The notes: generated by a model not told the origin, from the letters alone. A stretch of DNA of 64,000 nt from Synechococcus sp. CBW1004 (GCF_015840715.1 NZ_CP060397.1:124001-188000), one strand, 5' to 3'. Numbered from the stretch's first letter, positions 35,385-45,500 are shown. Translations and numbers: made by a program.

Positions 35385-37628
35385 ATGCGTCTTCCCTGGG
35401 CGGTTGCCCTGCTGCTGTTGCTGGGACTGCGCTACCTGCTCTGGCGGGCGACCGACACGCTCAACCTCGCCACTCCCCTGGCGGCGGCCATCAGCGTCAC
35501 GGCCCTGGCGGCCGAGGCCCTGCTGATCGCCAGCAGCTTCCTGGAGCTGCTGTTCAGCCTGTGGCTGCCGTCCGGACCGGGACGAGGGGACGAGCGATCC
35601 CCGCTGCCGGCTGCGCCGCTTCCGTGGGTGGAGGTGCTGGTTCCCAGCTACGGCGAGCCGCCCGAGCTGATCGAGCGCTGCCTGCGCGCCTGCCGCGATC
35701 TCGACTATCCCCGCTTCCGCGTCTGGCTCCTCGATGACAGTGGCCGGCCGGAGCTGGAGCAGCTGTGCGCCGATCTGGGGGTGCGCTACCTGGCCCGCCA
35801 GGAGCGCCGCCACGCCAAGGCCGGCAACCTCAACCATGCCCTGCCCCATCTGCAGGGCGAGCTGATCGCCGTGTTCGATGCCGATGTGCTGCCGCTGCGC
35901 CGTTTTCTGCGGCGCACCGTGCCGCTGTTCGAAGAGCTGGGCTCGGGCATCGATGCTAGGCGAAGCGCGCCGGTGGGCTTCGTGCAGACGCCCCAGACCT
36001 ACCGCAACGCCGATCCGGTGATGCGCAACCTGGCACTGGAGCGCTGGTTGATGCCCGATGAGGAGAGCTTCTACCGCTGGATCGAGCCCTGCCGCGAGGC
36101 CGTCGGGGCCGTGGTCTGCGCCGGCACCTCGTTCGTGATGCGGCGCGAGGCCCTCGAGCGGGTGGGGGGCTTCGAGACCGGCACCCCCTCGGAGGATCTG
36201 GCCACCGGCATCCGGATCACGGCGGCGGGCTACCGCAATCATTATCTCCCCGAGAAGCTGAGCGCCGGTCTGGCACCGCTGACGGCGGCGGCGATGGCGC
36301 GGCAGCGCTGCCGCTGGGCCAGCGGCACCCTGCAGGTGCTGCGCACGGGAGCCAGCCCGCTGACCATCCGGGGACTGAACCCCCTGCAGCGCCTGGCCTA
36401 CCTGGAGGGGATCGTGCACTGGCTGATGCCACTGCCGCAGTTGCTGCTGGCGCTGATGCCCCTGAGCCTGGGGGTGCTGGGGGTGGTGCCGCTGCGGCTC
36501 AGCGGCGAAGGGCTGCTGCTCCATGCCCTGCCGTTTGCCCTGGCTCAGCTGCTGCTGGTCCGCTGGCTGAGTGCACACTCGCGCACGGCCCTGCTGCCGG
36601 AGCTCTACCGCTGGATCTTCCTGCTGCCGCTGGTGGGTGCGGTGCTGCTGACGCTCCTCGGCAGGCCGCAGCGCTTCCGCGTCACCCCCAAGGCCCTGGC
36701 CGGTGGGCGCCGCACCTCGCCGGCCAGGCGGCTGCTGTTGCCCCTGCTGGTGCTGCTCAGCCTCCAGGTGGTGAGCCTGCTGAACCTGCTCCGTCCCGCC
36801 ATGGGGGCCGCCCTGGCGCCCCTCTCCACCGCCACGCTGACGGTCAGCCTGGTGTGGGCGGCCCTGAACCTGTTTCTGCTCAGCCTGGCGCTGCGGGCCT
36901 GCTTCGATCGGCCTGGCCTGGCGGCGCAGCCCTGGTTCCGTCTGCGCCTGCCCTGCCGCGTGCATGGGGGCGAGCGGGAGGCGGAGGCGGAGTTGGAGGC
37001 GATCAGCGAGATGGGTGTGGAGCTGCTTCTGCCAGAGGGGTGGATGTCCGGTTTCTCGCTGCCGGAGCCGCCGGCAGACGGGCTACCGGGGACAGGGATG
37101 CCCGAGGCGATCGGGTTGGAGGCCATCGCGTCGGGCAATCTGGAGCAGCCTGGCCTCGCCCACGGGATGGCGCCGACCGGAACGGAGACTCAGCCGGTTG
37201 CCACCCGCCAGGGAGCTCTCCAGCCAATGCCTGCGATGTCAACCGCACCCCAGGCCGAGGGGGCGCAGGGGGACGGGCCCCTGGCGGGCAGGGCGTCTGA
37301 GGCGATCCGTCCCGGCCAGTCGCCGCAGAGCCGGCCGGAGCTGTGGCTGGATCTGCAGGTCGAAGGGTTGGAGCGTCTCCCCCTGCAGCTCACGGCCCGT
37401 CTGGGCCGGCGGCTGGGAGCCCACTGGGGCCCCCTCAGCGCGGCGCAGCGACAGGCCCTGTTCCGCTTTCTCTACAGCCGGGATGGCCTCTGGCCGCAGC
37501 GCAAGGCGCCACCCGAGCCACTCGCCCTGGTGGTGGTGCTGCAGCGATGGCTGCTCGGCTGCCGCCCGGAGTGCTGGTTCCGCCGCAGCCTGATTCCCCA
37601 GAACCCGCCGGTGGTCAAGGCGGGCTGA
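35385..37628 (+). CDS. Cellulose-synthase-like processive glycosyltransferase (GT2) with PilZ-like region
   Basis: The 747-residue protein has N-terminal membrane helices and then a processive GT2 domain with all four catalytic motifs: DDS at 117-119, DAD at 165-167, the catalytic Asp271 in TPSEDLATG, and QRCRW at 307-311. A block of membrane helices and a C-terminal segment resembling PilZ (PCRVHGGEREAEAELEAISE) follow, the latter interrupted by a low-complexity insertion of about 100 residues. It is similar to BcsA/CesA enzymes that polymerise glucose from UDP-glucose. No BcsB, BcsZ or BcsC is adjacent. The PilZ c-di-GMP residues are not clearly conserved. Confidence 0.85.
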   Translation: MRLPWAVALLLLLGLRYLLWRATDTLNLATPLAAAISVTALAAEALLIASSFLELLFSLWLPSGPGRGDERSPLPAAPLPWVEVLVPSYGEPPELIERCLRACRDLDYPRFRVWLLDDSGRPELEQLCADLGVRYLARQERRHAKAGNLNHALPHLQGELIAVFDADVLPLRRFLRRTVPLFEELGSGIDARRSAPVGFVQTPQTYRNADPVMRNLALERWLMPDEESFYRWIEPCREAVGAVVCAGTSFVMRREALERVGGFETGTPSEDLATGIRITAAGYRNHYLPEKLSAGLAPLTAAAMARQRCRWASGTLQVLRTGASPLTIRGLNPLQRLAYLEGIVHWLMPLPQLLLALMPLSLGVLGVVPLRLSGEGLLLHALPFALAQLLLVRWLSAHSRTALLPELYRWIFLLPLVGAVLLTLLGRPQRFRVTPKALAGGRRTSPARRLLLPLLVLLSLQVVSLLNLLRPAMGAALAPLSTATLTVSLVWAALNLFLLSLALRACFDRPGLAAQPWFRLRLPCRVHGGEREAEAELEAISEMGVELLLPEGWMSGFSLPEPPADGLPGTGMPEAIGLEAIASGNLEQPGLAHGMAPTGTETQPVATRQGALQPMPAMSTAPQAEGAQGDGPLAGRASEAIRPGQSPQSRPELWLDLQVEGLERLPLQLTARLGRRLGAHWGPLSAAQRQALFRFLYSRDGLWPQRKAPPEPLALVVVLQRWLLGCRPECWFRRSLIPQNPPVVKAG

Positions 37629-37740
37629 TGGCCTGGCGCCTCCGGCTCGGATTCACGGTTCGGGGGTTCCGCCGCAGGGGCACTCCGGCCGCGCATGCAC
37701 CCTGCAGGGGATGGGCCCGTGCCGCAGGCCCAGGCGGGGC

Positions 37741-39147
37741 TCAGTCGTCCTGTTTCGCATGAAGCCCGGCTCGGTGCCGATAGAGGAAGTACGCCGCGCA
37801 GGCCCCTTCGCTGGAGACCATCGGCGCCCCGAGCGGATGCTCGGGCGTGCAGGTGGTGCCGAAGGCCGGGCACTGCTGCGGTGTGGCCAGGCCGCGCAGG
37901 ATCGAGCCGGCGATGCAGCGCTGGGATGTCGGTGACCACTCGGAGTCGCTGACGCCGGTCTGGGCTCCGGTCGCTGGCGGCGCTGAGGGCGGCGGTGCGT
38001 GGATCGGCCGAGTCTCCGCAGCGGCGATCCCGCAGGTCGGGCAGCCGACACCATCCGTGCTGGGCCGCCGGGGCCCCGCGCCGTGCCTGTCATGGCGGGT
38101 TTCTGTCGGCGTCTCTCTGGCAGGCGAGCTGGCGGCTGGCGCCGTGGTCGGGTGTTCGCTGGCCCCTCTCTCCAACCGGAAGCGCTCGATGGCATCCAGC
38201 GCCCGGTAGGGCCCCCGCAGCGCCAGCCCTCCGCCGGCCATCACCCCCAGGCCCCGCCAGGGTCGATCGCACGGTTCGAACACCTCCTCCAGCAACAGGC
38301 GGGCCGCCGGGTTGCCCGCGGCCTGCACGACGGCGTCATAGGCGTTCTCCACCCGCGCCTCCCCGCCCTCCAGCTGACGCACGCAGGCCAGCACGCCGGC
38401 CATCAGCTCCAGGGGTTCAAATCCGGTCACCACCACCGGCAGCCGCCAGTGCTCCACCAGCTGCTCCAGCTCGGCGGTGCCCAGCACGCTGCAGACATGG
38501 CCGGCCGCCAGGAAGCCCTGCACCCGGTTGGCGGGGTCGGCCAGGATCGCCTCCATCGCCGGGCTCACCCGCACATGGGCGGCCAGCAGCGACAGGTTGC
38601 CCACACCCAGTGTCAGCGCCTGGCGGGCCAGCAGGGCCGTGGCCGGCGCCGTGGTCTCAAACCCCACGGCCAGGAACACCACCTGGCGATCGGGATGGTT
38701 GCACGCCAGCGCCAGGGCCTGCAGCGGCGAGGTGAGCAGCCGCACGTCGCCACCGGCGGCGCGCACGCTCAGCAGCGTGTCGCGGCCCTCCCCCGGCACC
38801 CGCAGCATGTCGCCATAGGAGTAGAGGATCACATCCGGCCGCCGCGCCAGCGCCAGCGCCTGCTCGATCGTGCGGGCGGGCGTGACGCACACCGGGCAGC
38901 CGGGCCCATGGATCAGGCGCAGACCCTCGGGCAGCAGCTGATCCAGCCCCCAGCGGACGATCGCGTGGGTCTGGCCGCCGCACACCTCCATCAGGGTCCA
39001 CGGCCGGGTGGTGATCGCCTTCAGCTCCGCCGCCATGGCCTGCACCGCGGCGACGGAGCCGAGCCGGTTCCGGCCGGCCTCGACAACGTCACCGGCCACG
39101 GCATGCACGCCACCAATCGCCGTTCCAGGGGCCGTGGCGCCGTTCAC
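37741..39147 (-). CDS. hypD: Hydrogenase maturation factor HypD
   Basis: HypD is the iron-sulfur scaffold on which the Fe(CN)2CO unit is built with HypC. GTG at 39,147 overlaps the previous gene's stop as GTGA and gives 468 residues, against about 370 in most HypD. The conserved motifs are all present: EVCGGQTHAI, GPGCPVC, CNHPDRQVVFLAVGFETTAP, GHVCSVLG and the C-terminal CPAFG..CTPEHPLGAPMVSSEG. The extra length is a Pro/Ala/Thr-rich block inserted between RFRLE and the Cys-containing CIAGSILRG segment. Confidence 0.94.
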   Translation of the reverse strand: MNGATAPGTAIGGVHAVAGDVVEAGRNRLGSVAAVQAMAAELKAITTRPWTLMEVCGGQTHAIVRWGLDQLLPEGLRLIHGPGCPVCVTPARTIEQALALARRPDVILYSYGDMLRVPGEGRDTLLSVRAAGGDVRLLTSPLQALALACNHPDRQVVFLAVGFETTAPATALLARQALTLGVGNLSLLAAHVRVSPAMEAILADPANRVQGFLAAGHVCSVLGTAELEQLVEHWRLPVVVTGFEPLELMAGVLACVRQLEGGEARVENAYDAVVQAAGNPAARLLLEEVFEPCDRPWRGLGVMAGGGLALRGPYRALDAIERFRLERGASEHPTTAPAASSPARETPTETRHDRHGAGPRRPSTDGVGCPTCGIAAAETRPIHAPPPSAPPATGAQTGVSDSEWSPTSQRCIAGSILRGLATPQQCPAFGTTCTPEHPLGAPMVSSEGACAAYFLYRHRAGLHAKQDD

Positions 39148-40178
39148 CACGGCCCGCCGGTCTGCATCGCCTCCAGGGGCCGGAAGGTCTGCAGGCTGCG
39201 CAGATAGGGGGTGCGCTCGTAGTGGCTCGGATCCGGGGCCTGGGACTGGGCCATGCATCCCACCAGGTCTCTGACGCACGCGTATTCGTGTTCGGCGAGC
39301 CAGAGGTTCAGTTCATCGCGCAGCCCCAGCAGCCGCTGCGGGCCGTGGCGCAGCAGCGCCCCCACCACCTGGGTGCAGCAGGCTCCGGCCATCAGCAGCC
39401 GCACCACGTCGGTGCCGCGATGCACACCGCCGCTGGCGGCCAGCTGCAGCGGCTCGCGGCCATGCAGCAATGCGATCCAGCGCAGCGGCAGACGCAGATC
39501 CTGGGGGGTGGAGAGCAGCAGATGGGAGCGCAGCTCCAGCGCCTCGATGTCGATGTCGGGTTCGTAGAAGCGGTTGAACAGGGTGAGGGCATCGGCGCCG
39601 GCACCCGCCAGGCGGTGCGCCATACCGCGCAGATTCGTGAAGTACGGGTGCAGCTTCACCGCCAGCGGAATCGACAGTTCCGAGCGCACCTCCCGCACGG
39701 TCTCCTCCACCTGCGTCTCGATCGCGGCGCTGCTCAGCTCCGGGTCGGTGGGCAGGCCGTAGAGGCTCAGCTCCAGCGCCATCGCCCCGGCCGCCTCGAT
39801 GCGGCGGGCGCTGTGTACCCAGCTGCCGGGATGGGCGCCGTTGAGGCTGGCGATCAGGGGAATCGACAGCTGGGCTCGGGCCTGCTCGATCAGGCGCAGA
39901 TACAGATCCTCACCGCCGCTGAACCAGTGCGGATCGGGCAGATAGGAGAGCGACTCCCCATAGCTCTCGCTGCCCTGCAGCGCCCGCTGATGGAAGGCGA
40001 TCTGCTCTTCGGCGAGCTGCTCTTCGAACAGCGAATGCAACACGATCGCGGCGGCACCGCAGTGCTCCAGTTCGCGCAGCTGCCCCACATCCTCACTGAG
40101 CGGGCCGCAGGCTCCCACCACCAGCGGCGAGTGCAGCGGCAATCCCAGCCAGCTGCAGGAGAGATCCGGTTCGGCCAT
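39144..40178 (-). CDS. Dihydroorotate dehydrogenase-like flavoprotein
   Basis: The 344-residue protein has a DHOD-type TIM barrel: LHSPLVVGACGPLSED at the N terminus, a substrate-like lid region, VKLHPYFTNL with the phosphate-interacting Lys, and the C-terminal FMN-binding SGGVHRGTDVVRLLMAGA. In cyanobacteria such proteins are commonly encoded next to nifJ, and this one is on the same strand as nifJ, about 2.4 kb downstream of its end. It is not the biosynthetic PyrD by context; its substrate is unknown. It ends in a GTGA overlap with hypD, so the two are translationally coupled. Confidence 0.85.
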   Translation of the reverse strand: MAEPDLSCSWLGLPLHSPLVVGACGPLSEDVGQLRELEHCGAAAIVLHSLFEEQLAEEQIAFHQRALQGSESYGESLSYLPDPHWFSGGEDLYLRLIEQARAQLSIPLIASLNGAHPGSWVHSARRIEAAGAMALELSLYGLPTDPELSSAAIETQVEETVREVRSELSIPLAVKLHPYFTNLRGMAHRLAGAGADALTLFNRFYEPDIDIEALELRSHLLLSTPQDLRLPLRWIALLHGREPLQLAASGGVHRGTDVVRLLMAGACCTQVVGALLRHGPQRLLGLRDELNLWLAEHEYACVRDLVGCMAQSQAPDPSHYERTPYLRSLQTFRPLEAMQTGGPW

Positions 40179-40304
40179 GGCGGTGCTGCCTCTTCCCGAC
40201 TCTGGCCAGCTCCAGGGGCAGCGGCAAGCGAGGGAGCAGCACCCGGAGGGAGCTGTTGCGGTGTTCCGCTGGCTTCAAGGGCAGTGGGCGGCCCCGATCG
40301 GCCT

Positions 40305-40976
40305 TCAGCCCTGCCGCAGAGGCTCCAGTTCGCGGCGGCCGTGGCTTTCGGCCAGAGCGTCGTAGCCCCCGATCGGCTGGCCGTCGACGAACACCTGGGG
40401 CAGCGAGCTGCTGCCGCTGCGCTGCTCGATCTCGCTGCGCAGGGCGTCGCTGTCGACCTGCAGAACGCGATGGGGAATCGAGAGGGTGCGCAGCATGCGC
40501 AGGGCCCGGGCCGACCAGGGGCAGCCGGGCAGCACGGCGATCTCCACCCGCGGTTGCGTCAGCGAATCGATGCTCACCGGCGCCCGGCTGGACTGCACGG
40601 GGCTGTCGCTTCCATGGTCGCCGGCTGCGAGGGCAGCCAGTGGCGTGGCGCTCGGGAGAAAGCCCACGAGCAGGTCGGCGCCGCGCAGCACCAGAGTGCC
40701 GGGCTCCAGATGGCCGCCCCAGACTCTGCAGTCGCCGTCGGAGAAGCTCAGATGCAGGTGCACCCCCTCGGGCGAGAGGGTGCCCGAGAGGGTGATGATC
40801 TCCAGCTCACCGCGCAGCCGGGTCGGAGAGGCCTTGCCCGGGCACTGGAACACGGCGGTCGAGAGATTGCCCACCACCGACAGCACGTAGCCCGTGGCCC
40901 CGTGGTCACGGGCAAGGGCCTCGAGGCTGAGGCGCACATCGCTGCCGGCGTCGAGATGCAGCGGCAGGGGTTGCAT
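40305..40976 (-). CDS. PPC (DUF296)-glutaredoxin fusion protein
   Basis: From ATG at 40,976 the protein has 223 residues. The N-terminal half matches the PPC/DUF296 fold (VRLSLEALARDHGATGYVLS, then LEIITLSGTLSPEGVHLHL). From about residue 140 it becomes a glutaredoxin: IAVLPGCPWSARALRML, with CPWS at the active site, then PQVFVDGQPIGGYDAL. The second active-site Cys is replaced by Ser, making it monothiol-like. Monothiol glutaredoxins often handle iron-sulfur clusters, which would suit this locus, but that is inference. Confidence 0.8.
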   Translation of the reverse strand: MQPLPLHLDAGSDVRLSLEALARDHGATGYVLSVVGNLSTAVFQCPGKASPTRLRGELEIITLSGTLSPEGVHLHLSFSDGDCRVWGGHLEPGTLVLRGADLLVGFLPSATPLAALAAGDHGSDSPVQSSRAPVSIDSLTQPRVEIAVLPGCPWSARALRMLRTLSIPHRVLQVDSDALRSEIEQRSGSSSLPQVFVDGQPIGGYDALAESHGRRELEPLRQG

Positions 40977-41042
40977 GGCGGCGGGCGGGTCGAGACCTGC
41001 CAATGGTCGCAGGCCGTTGTGGGCCGTCTCCCGGTTCGGTCG

Positions 41043-41345
41043 TCAGCCCTGGGGTCGCCGGCTGCTGGCGAGGGCCTGCAGGCCCATCGCCACATGGGCC
41101 TGGAGGGCGCCGAGGGCCATCAGCTGGCGGGGGCCACGGCCCTCGGCCACGGCAGGTCCGGCCTGCTGCAGGGTCTGAAGCAACTGCTGGCTGGCGCGGC
41201 TCCAGGCCTCGAGGGCGTTGTCCAGGTTGGCCATCTCGCTGTCGCTGCTGGCGCTGATCGGCGTCGCGTCGGCCGGAGCGCTCTGGGCCAGGTTCTGCAG
41301 CTGTCGATAGCTGATCGAGGCGGGAATGGCGAGGGGCTCTTCCAT
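41043..41345 (-). CDS. Hypothetical protein, 100 aa, helical
   Basis: The frame starts with ATG at 41,345. The protein is rich in Ala, Gln and Leu and appears entirely helical, with segments such as LDNALEAWSRASQQLLQTLQ and LMALGALQAHVAMGLQALAS. No metal or catalytic motif is visible. It lies on the same strand between nifJ-linked membrane genes and the PPC-glutaredoxin gene. I recognise no family. Confidence 0.55.
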   Translation of the reverse strand: MEEPLAIPASISYRQLQNLAQSAPADATPISASSDSEMANLDNALEAWSRASQQLLQTLQQAGPAVAEGRGPRQLMALGALQAHVAMGLQALASSRRPQG

Positions 41346-41502
41346 GAATAAGGCGTCATGAACTTTGGTGAACTGACGCTATGGGTGGCGGCCGTGGCCC
41401 TCAAGGGGCGGTGATGTCGGGATGACCGAATCCGACGGGGCCGGCCGGAAGGCCCCTGCCACGGGGTGGCGGCCACGGCCTGGCGAGACCTGACCTCAGG
41501 CC

Positions 41503-42033
41503 TCAGCCGCCGTTCTCCACGGCCCGGGCCCGCAGGCTGCTCAGCTCCACCCGGCTGACGCGCGGGTCGTCGCTCTCGGCCACCAGCTGCAGCCGCTCCC
41601 CGTGGCGGCCCTGCCGTTCGACCTTGCGCTCGCCGATCACCGCGCCGGAGGCGTCCAGCAGGGCGAAGGCGGCGCTGATCGTGCCGCAGTTGCGCTCCAG
41701 GCATTCCACCTCCACCGCCCCGGCCGCCCCGCCGCCGTAGATGCGCGGCGGCCGGCAGGGGGCCTGGCAGGGGCGGGCGTAGACGCCGCCATCGAGCTGC
41801 TTCCAGCCGGCGGCCAACAGGGCTTGGCGGCGCTGGATCAGCGCACCGGCCGGGTCGTCGGGCACGGGGCGCTGCAGCACCAGGGTGCGGGCCTGCCAGC
41901 CGAGGGCCCCGCCCAGGCCCAGCAGGATCAGGCAGCCGAGAAGCTTCAGCGCCGTCCCCAGGCCGCCGCTCCGGGCGCCGGGCCGCGATGCCTCCTTTGC
42001 TGTCGAGGCCATCGCCCGCTCAGGGGTTGCCAT
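41503..42033 (-). CDS. Membrane-anchored hypothetical protein with Cys-rich centre
   Basis: A 176-residue protein (an ATG at 42,012 is a shorter start) with one N-terminal membrane helix (ALKLLGCLILLGLGGALGW). An outer domain carries four central cysteines (ARPCQAPCRPP and VECLERNCGTI) and then a charged beta-like region. The layout suggests a periplasmic or lumenal domain held by one helix. It overlaps the upstream membrane gene by up to 14 bases, so the two are probably cotranslated. No family is recognised. Confidence 0.55.
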   Translation of the reverse strand: MATPERAMASTAKEASRPGARSGGLGTALKLLGCLILLGLGGALGWQARTLVLQRPVPDDPAGALIQRRQALLAAGWKQLDGGVYARPCQAPCRPPRIYGGGAAGAVEVECLERNCGTISAAFALLDASGAVIGERKVERQGRHGERLQLVAESDDPRVSRVELSSLRARAVENGG

Positions 42034-42526
42034 CGCCGTAGCCGCGCAGCGAGCGGAACATCAGGCCGGCGCCGCTGCCCATCAGGGTGAACATCATCAG
42101 CAGGTTCCACAGGGTGGTGGGCTGGAACTGCACGAACAGGGTCTGCAGCACACCCGCCCCCAGGGCCGCCAGCGAGGCCGCCACCAGATACCAGCCCCAG
42201 CGCACGTGGCGCTGAGAAAACAGGAGGGCCACCCCCAGGCTCAGGGGGATCAGCAGCAGGCCGATGCCGCCGGGGGCCAGCAGGTTCGGCAGGCCGGGCC
42301 AGCCGCCGCCCAGGCCACCACCCCGGCCCCCCCATCCGCCGAAGAAGCCGCCGCGCCAGCTGCGGCCGCCGCCCTGGCCCAGCCAGCCGCTGCCGGCGGA
42401 GCCCACCATCACCTGCTGGAAGAACAGGAACACGCCCATCGTCAGCAGGACGGCGCCGATCAGGAAGGTGAGAAAGTCCTGGATCGGGTTGCGGGATTCC
42501 ACGGCCGGTTCAGCCTCTGGGGGCAT
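42020..42526 (-). CDS. Small polytopic membrane protein linked to nifJ
   Basis: From ATG at 42,526 the protein has 168 residues: one membrane helix (LTFLIGAVLLTMGVFLFFQQ), a Gly/Trp-rich loop (GGFFGGWGGRGGGLGGGW), and three further helices. The gene starts 35 bases after the nifJ stop and is likely in the same transcript. The sequence gives no catalytic motif. It could be an unknown membrane partner of the fermentation locus, but this rests on position only. Confidence 0.6.
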   Translation of the reverse strand: MPPEAEPAVESRNPIQDFLTFLIGAVLLTMGVFLFFQQVMVGSAGSGWLGQGGGRSWRGGFFGGWGGRGGGLGGGWPGLPNLLAPGGIGLLLIPLSLGVALLFSQRHVRWGWYLVAASLAALGAGVLQTLFVQFQPTTLWNLLMMFTLMGSGAGLMFRSLRGYGDGNP

Positions 42527-42561
42527 CCTGCCCGGCCCGGCCGCCGCTGCCAACGGGGAGC

Positions 42562-45500
42562 TCAGCCGGCGCCATCCGGCTGGGACAGGGCCCGGTACAG
42601 CTCCAGCCGCCGGTCCCGTTCCACGCGGGCGCGTTCCTGCAGCTCCCGGCTCCGCTCCCGGGGGCCGCCGCGCAGCAGGCGAAAGCGCTGCTCGCTGGCC
42701 CACTGGTCCGCCAGATCCCGCTTCGGTGCGGGGCTGTCGAGCTGCAGCGGCGTCTCGCCCTGCGCGCGGCGGCGCGGGTCGTAGCGGTAGAGCAGCCAGC
42801 GGCCGGTGTCCACCGCCAGCTTCTGCTGGGCCATGCCGTGGGCCATGTCGATGCCGTGGGCGATGCAGTGGCTGTAGGCCAGGATCAACGAGGGCCCCGG
42901 ATAGCTCTCGGCCTCCAGAAACGCCCGGATCGTGTGTTCATCGCGGGCGCCCATCGCCACCGAGGCCACATAGACCGTGCCGTAGGTCATCGCCATCAGC
43001 CCCAGGTCCTTCTTGGCGGTCTCCTTGCCGGCGCTGGCGAACTTGGCGACCGCCGCCAGCGGGGTGGACTTGGAGCGCTGGCCACCGGTGTTGGAGTACA
43101 CCTCGGTGTCAAGCACGAGCACATTCACATCGGCGCCGCTGGCCAGCACGTGATCGAGGCCGCCGAAGCCGATGTCGTACGCCCAGCCGTCGCCACCCAC
43201 CAGCCAGACGCTGTGCTTCTCGAGGCTGCCGGCCAGCGCCAGCAGCCGGGCCGCCGGCGAGGACGGATCGCGCGCCTCGGGCCTGGCCTCCAGCCGCCGC
43301 CGCAGCTCCGCGATCCGCTGGCGCTGCTCGGCGATGCCCGCCTCATCGCTCTGATCGGCGTTCAGGATCTGCTGGACCAGCTCCTGCGGCAGCGCCTCAT
43401 CGCCCTGTCCTTCCAGCTGCGGATCCCGGAGGAGATCCTCCGCCATGCGCCGCTGCTGATCCACCGCCAGGCGCATGCCCAGGCCGAATTCGGCGTTGTC
43501 CTCAAACAGCGAATTGCTCCAGGCAGGCCCACGGCCCTCGCCGTTCTTCGCCCAGGGGGTGGTGGGCAGGTTGCCGCCGTAGATCGAGGAGCACCCCGTC
43601 GCGTTGGCCACCAGCATGCGATCGCCGAACAGCTGGCTGGCCAGCTTCAGGTACGGGGTCTCGCCGCAGCCGGCGCAGGCGCCGGGGAACTCGAACAGGG
43701 GCTGCTGCAGCTGCTGCTGGCCGATGCGGCGCAGGTCCAGGTCCGCGCGCGGCGCCTCGGGGAGCTGCAGGAAGAAGTCCCAGTTGGCCCGGCCTGTCTC
43801 GCGCAGCGGGCGCTGGGGCACCATCTCCAGCGCCTTGCGCTTCGGCTGGGTCCGGTCCCGCGCCGGGCAGACCTCCACACACAGGCTGCAGCCGGTGCAG
43901 TCCTTCACCGACACCTGGATCGTGAACGCCTGCCCCTCGAAGGCATGGTCACGGGCCGGCGCCTGCCGGAAGCCCGGCGGCGCCGATTCCAGGGCGGCGG
44001 GCTCGGCCACCTTGGCGCGGATCACCGCGTGCGGGCACACCATCACGCATTTGCCGCACTGCACGCACAGATCGCTGTGCCATTCCGGCACCGAGGTGGC
44101 GATGTTGCGCTTCTCCCAGCAGGAGGTGCCCGTGGGCCAGGTGCCATCGCAGGGCATCGCGCTCACCGGCAGCCGGTCCCCCTCCAGGGCCAGCTGCGGT
44201 GCGATCACCGTGCGCACGAAGTCAGGGGCCCCGGGTGCGGCGGCGGCGAGGCCGGTTCCCCTGTCGCCGGGCTGTTCGGGCGGCTCGGGGAGTTCGCGCC
44301 AGGGCAGGGGAACCAGCTGGTCGAGGCTGGCGTCCACGGCCCGCAGGTTCATCGCCACCACCGCCTCCCCCTTGCGGCCGTAGCTGTGGCGGATCGCCTC
44401 GCGGATGCCTTCGATCGCCTCCGCCTGGGGCAGCACGCCGCTGAGGGCGAAGAAGCACACCTGCATCACGGTGTTGATGTGCGGGCCCATGCCGGCCTCA
44501 CGGGCGACGCGGGTGGCGTTGATCTGCCACACGTGCAGCTGCCGCTCGCGGATGCGTTGCCGCAGCAGCGCCGGCATCCGCAGCCAGCTCTCGGCCGGCT
44601 CGAACGGGCTGTTGAGCAGCAGTGTGCCGCCGATGGCCAGCTGCTCCACCAGCGGGAAGCGTTCCACGAAATCCCACTGGTGGCAGGCGACGAAGGTGGG
44701 CCGCTGGATCAGATAGGGCGCATGGATCGGTCGCGGGCCGAAGCGCAGGTGCGAGATCGTGACCGAGCCGCTCTTCTTGGAGTCGTAGACGAAATAGGCC
44801 TGAACCTGAAGATCGGTCTGTTCGCCGATGATCTTGATCGTGCTCTTGTTGGCCCCCACGGTGCCGTCGGCGCCCAGGCCGTAGAAGATCGCCCGCACTT
44901 CATCGGTGGCCTCGGCCCGCTCGAGCACGAAGCCCGGATCCACCACCAGGGAGCTGTGGCAGACGTCGTCCTCGATGCCGACGGTGAAGCCATGCAGCGG
45001 CGGCGGCAGGGATGGATCGAGGGCGCCGCGCAGGTTGTCGAGCACCGCCCTGACCATCGCCGGGGTGAACTCCTTGGAGCCCAGCCCGTAGCGGCCGCCG
45101 ATCACCTGGGGCAGCGGCGCCCCGCGCTGCATCAGCGGCCAGTGCCGCTGCAGCGCCGCCATCACCTCCAGGGCCAGCGGTTCGGCCGCGGCGCCCGCCT
45201 CCTTGCAGCGATCGAGCACCGCCACCGCCCGGGTGGTGGCCGGCAGCACCGTGGTGAAGCGCTCGCCCGCGAACGGACGGAACAGGCGCACCTTCACCAC
45301 CCCCACCGATTCCCCTGCGGCCTCCAGGGCCGCCACCGTTGCCGCGGCGGTGTCGCAGCCGGAGCCCATCAGCACCACCACCCGCTCGGCGGTGGGTGAT
45401 CCCACGTATTCGAAGAGGCCGTATCGGCGGCCGCTCAGGGCGGCGAAGCGTTCCATCGCCTCCTGCACCAGCTGCGGCACGGCGGCCACGAACGGATTCA

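Noticed and set aside
34515-36965. 816-codon minus-strand frame opposite DUF4079 and the cellulose-synthase-like gene
   Set aside because: The translation is Gln/Gly/His-rich without any motif, and the plus strand carries full GT2 motifs.
39222-41351. 709-codon plus-strand frame opposite the DHOD-like and PPC-glutaredoxin genes
   Set aside because: It is antisense to genes with recognised flavin and glutaredoxin motifs and spans their gaps; it shows no domain of its own.
42838-45399. 853-codon plus-strand frame opposite nifJ
   Set aside because: nifJ has complete TPP and iron-sulfur motifs on the minus strand; the opposite frame is low-information.
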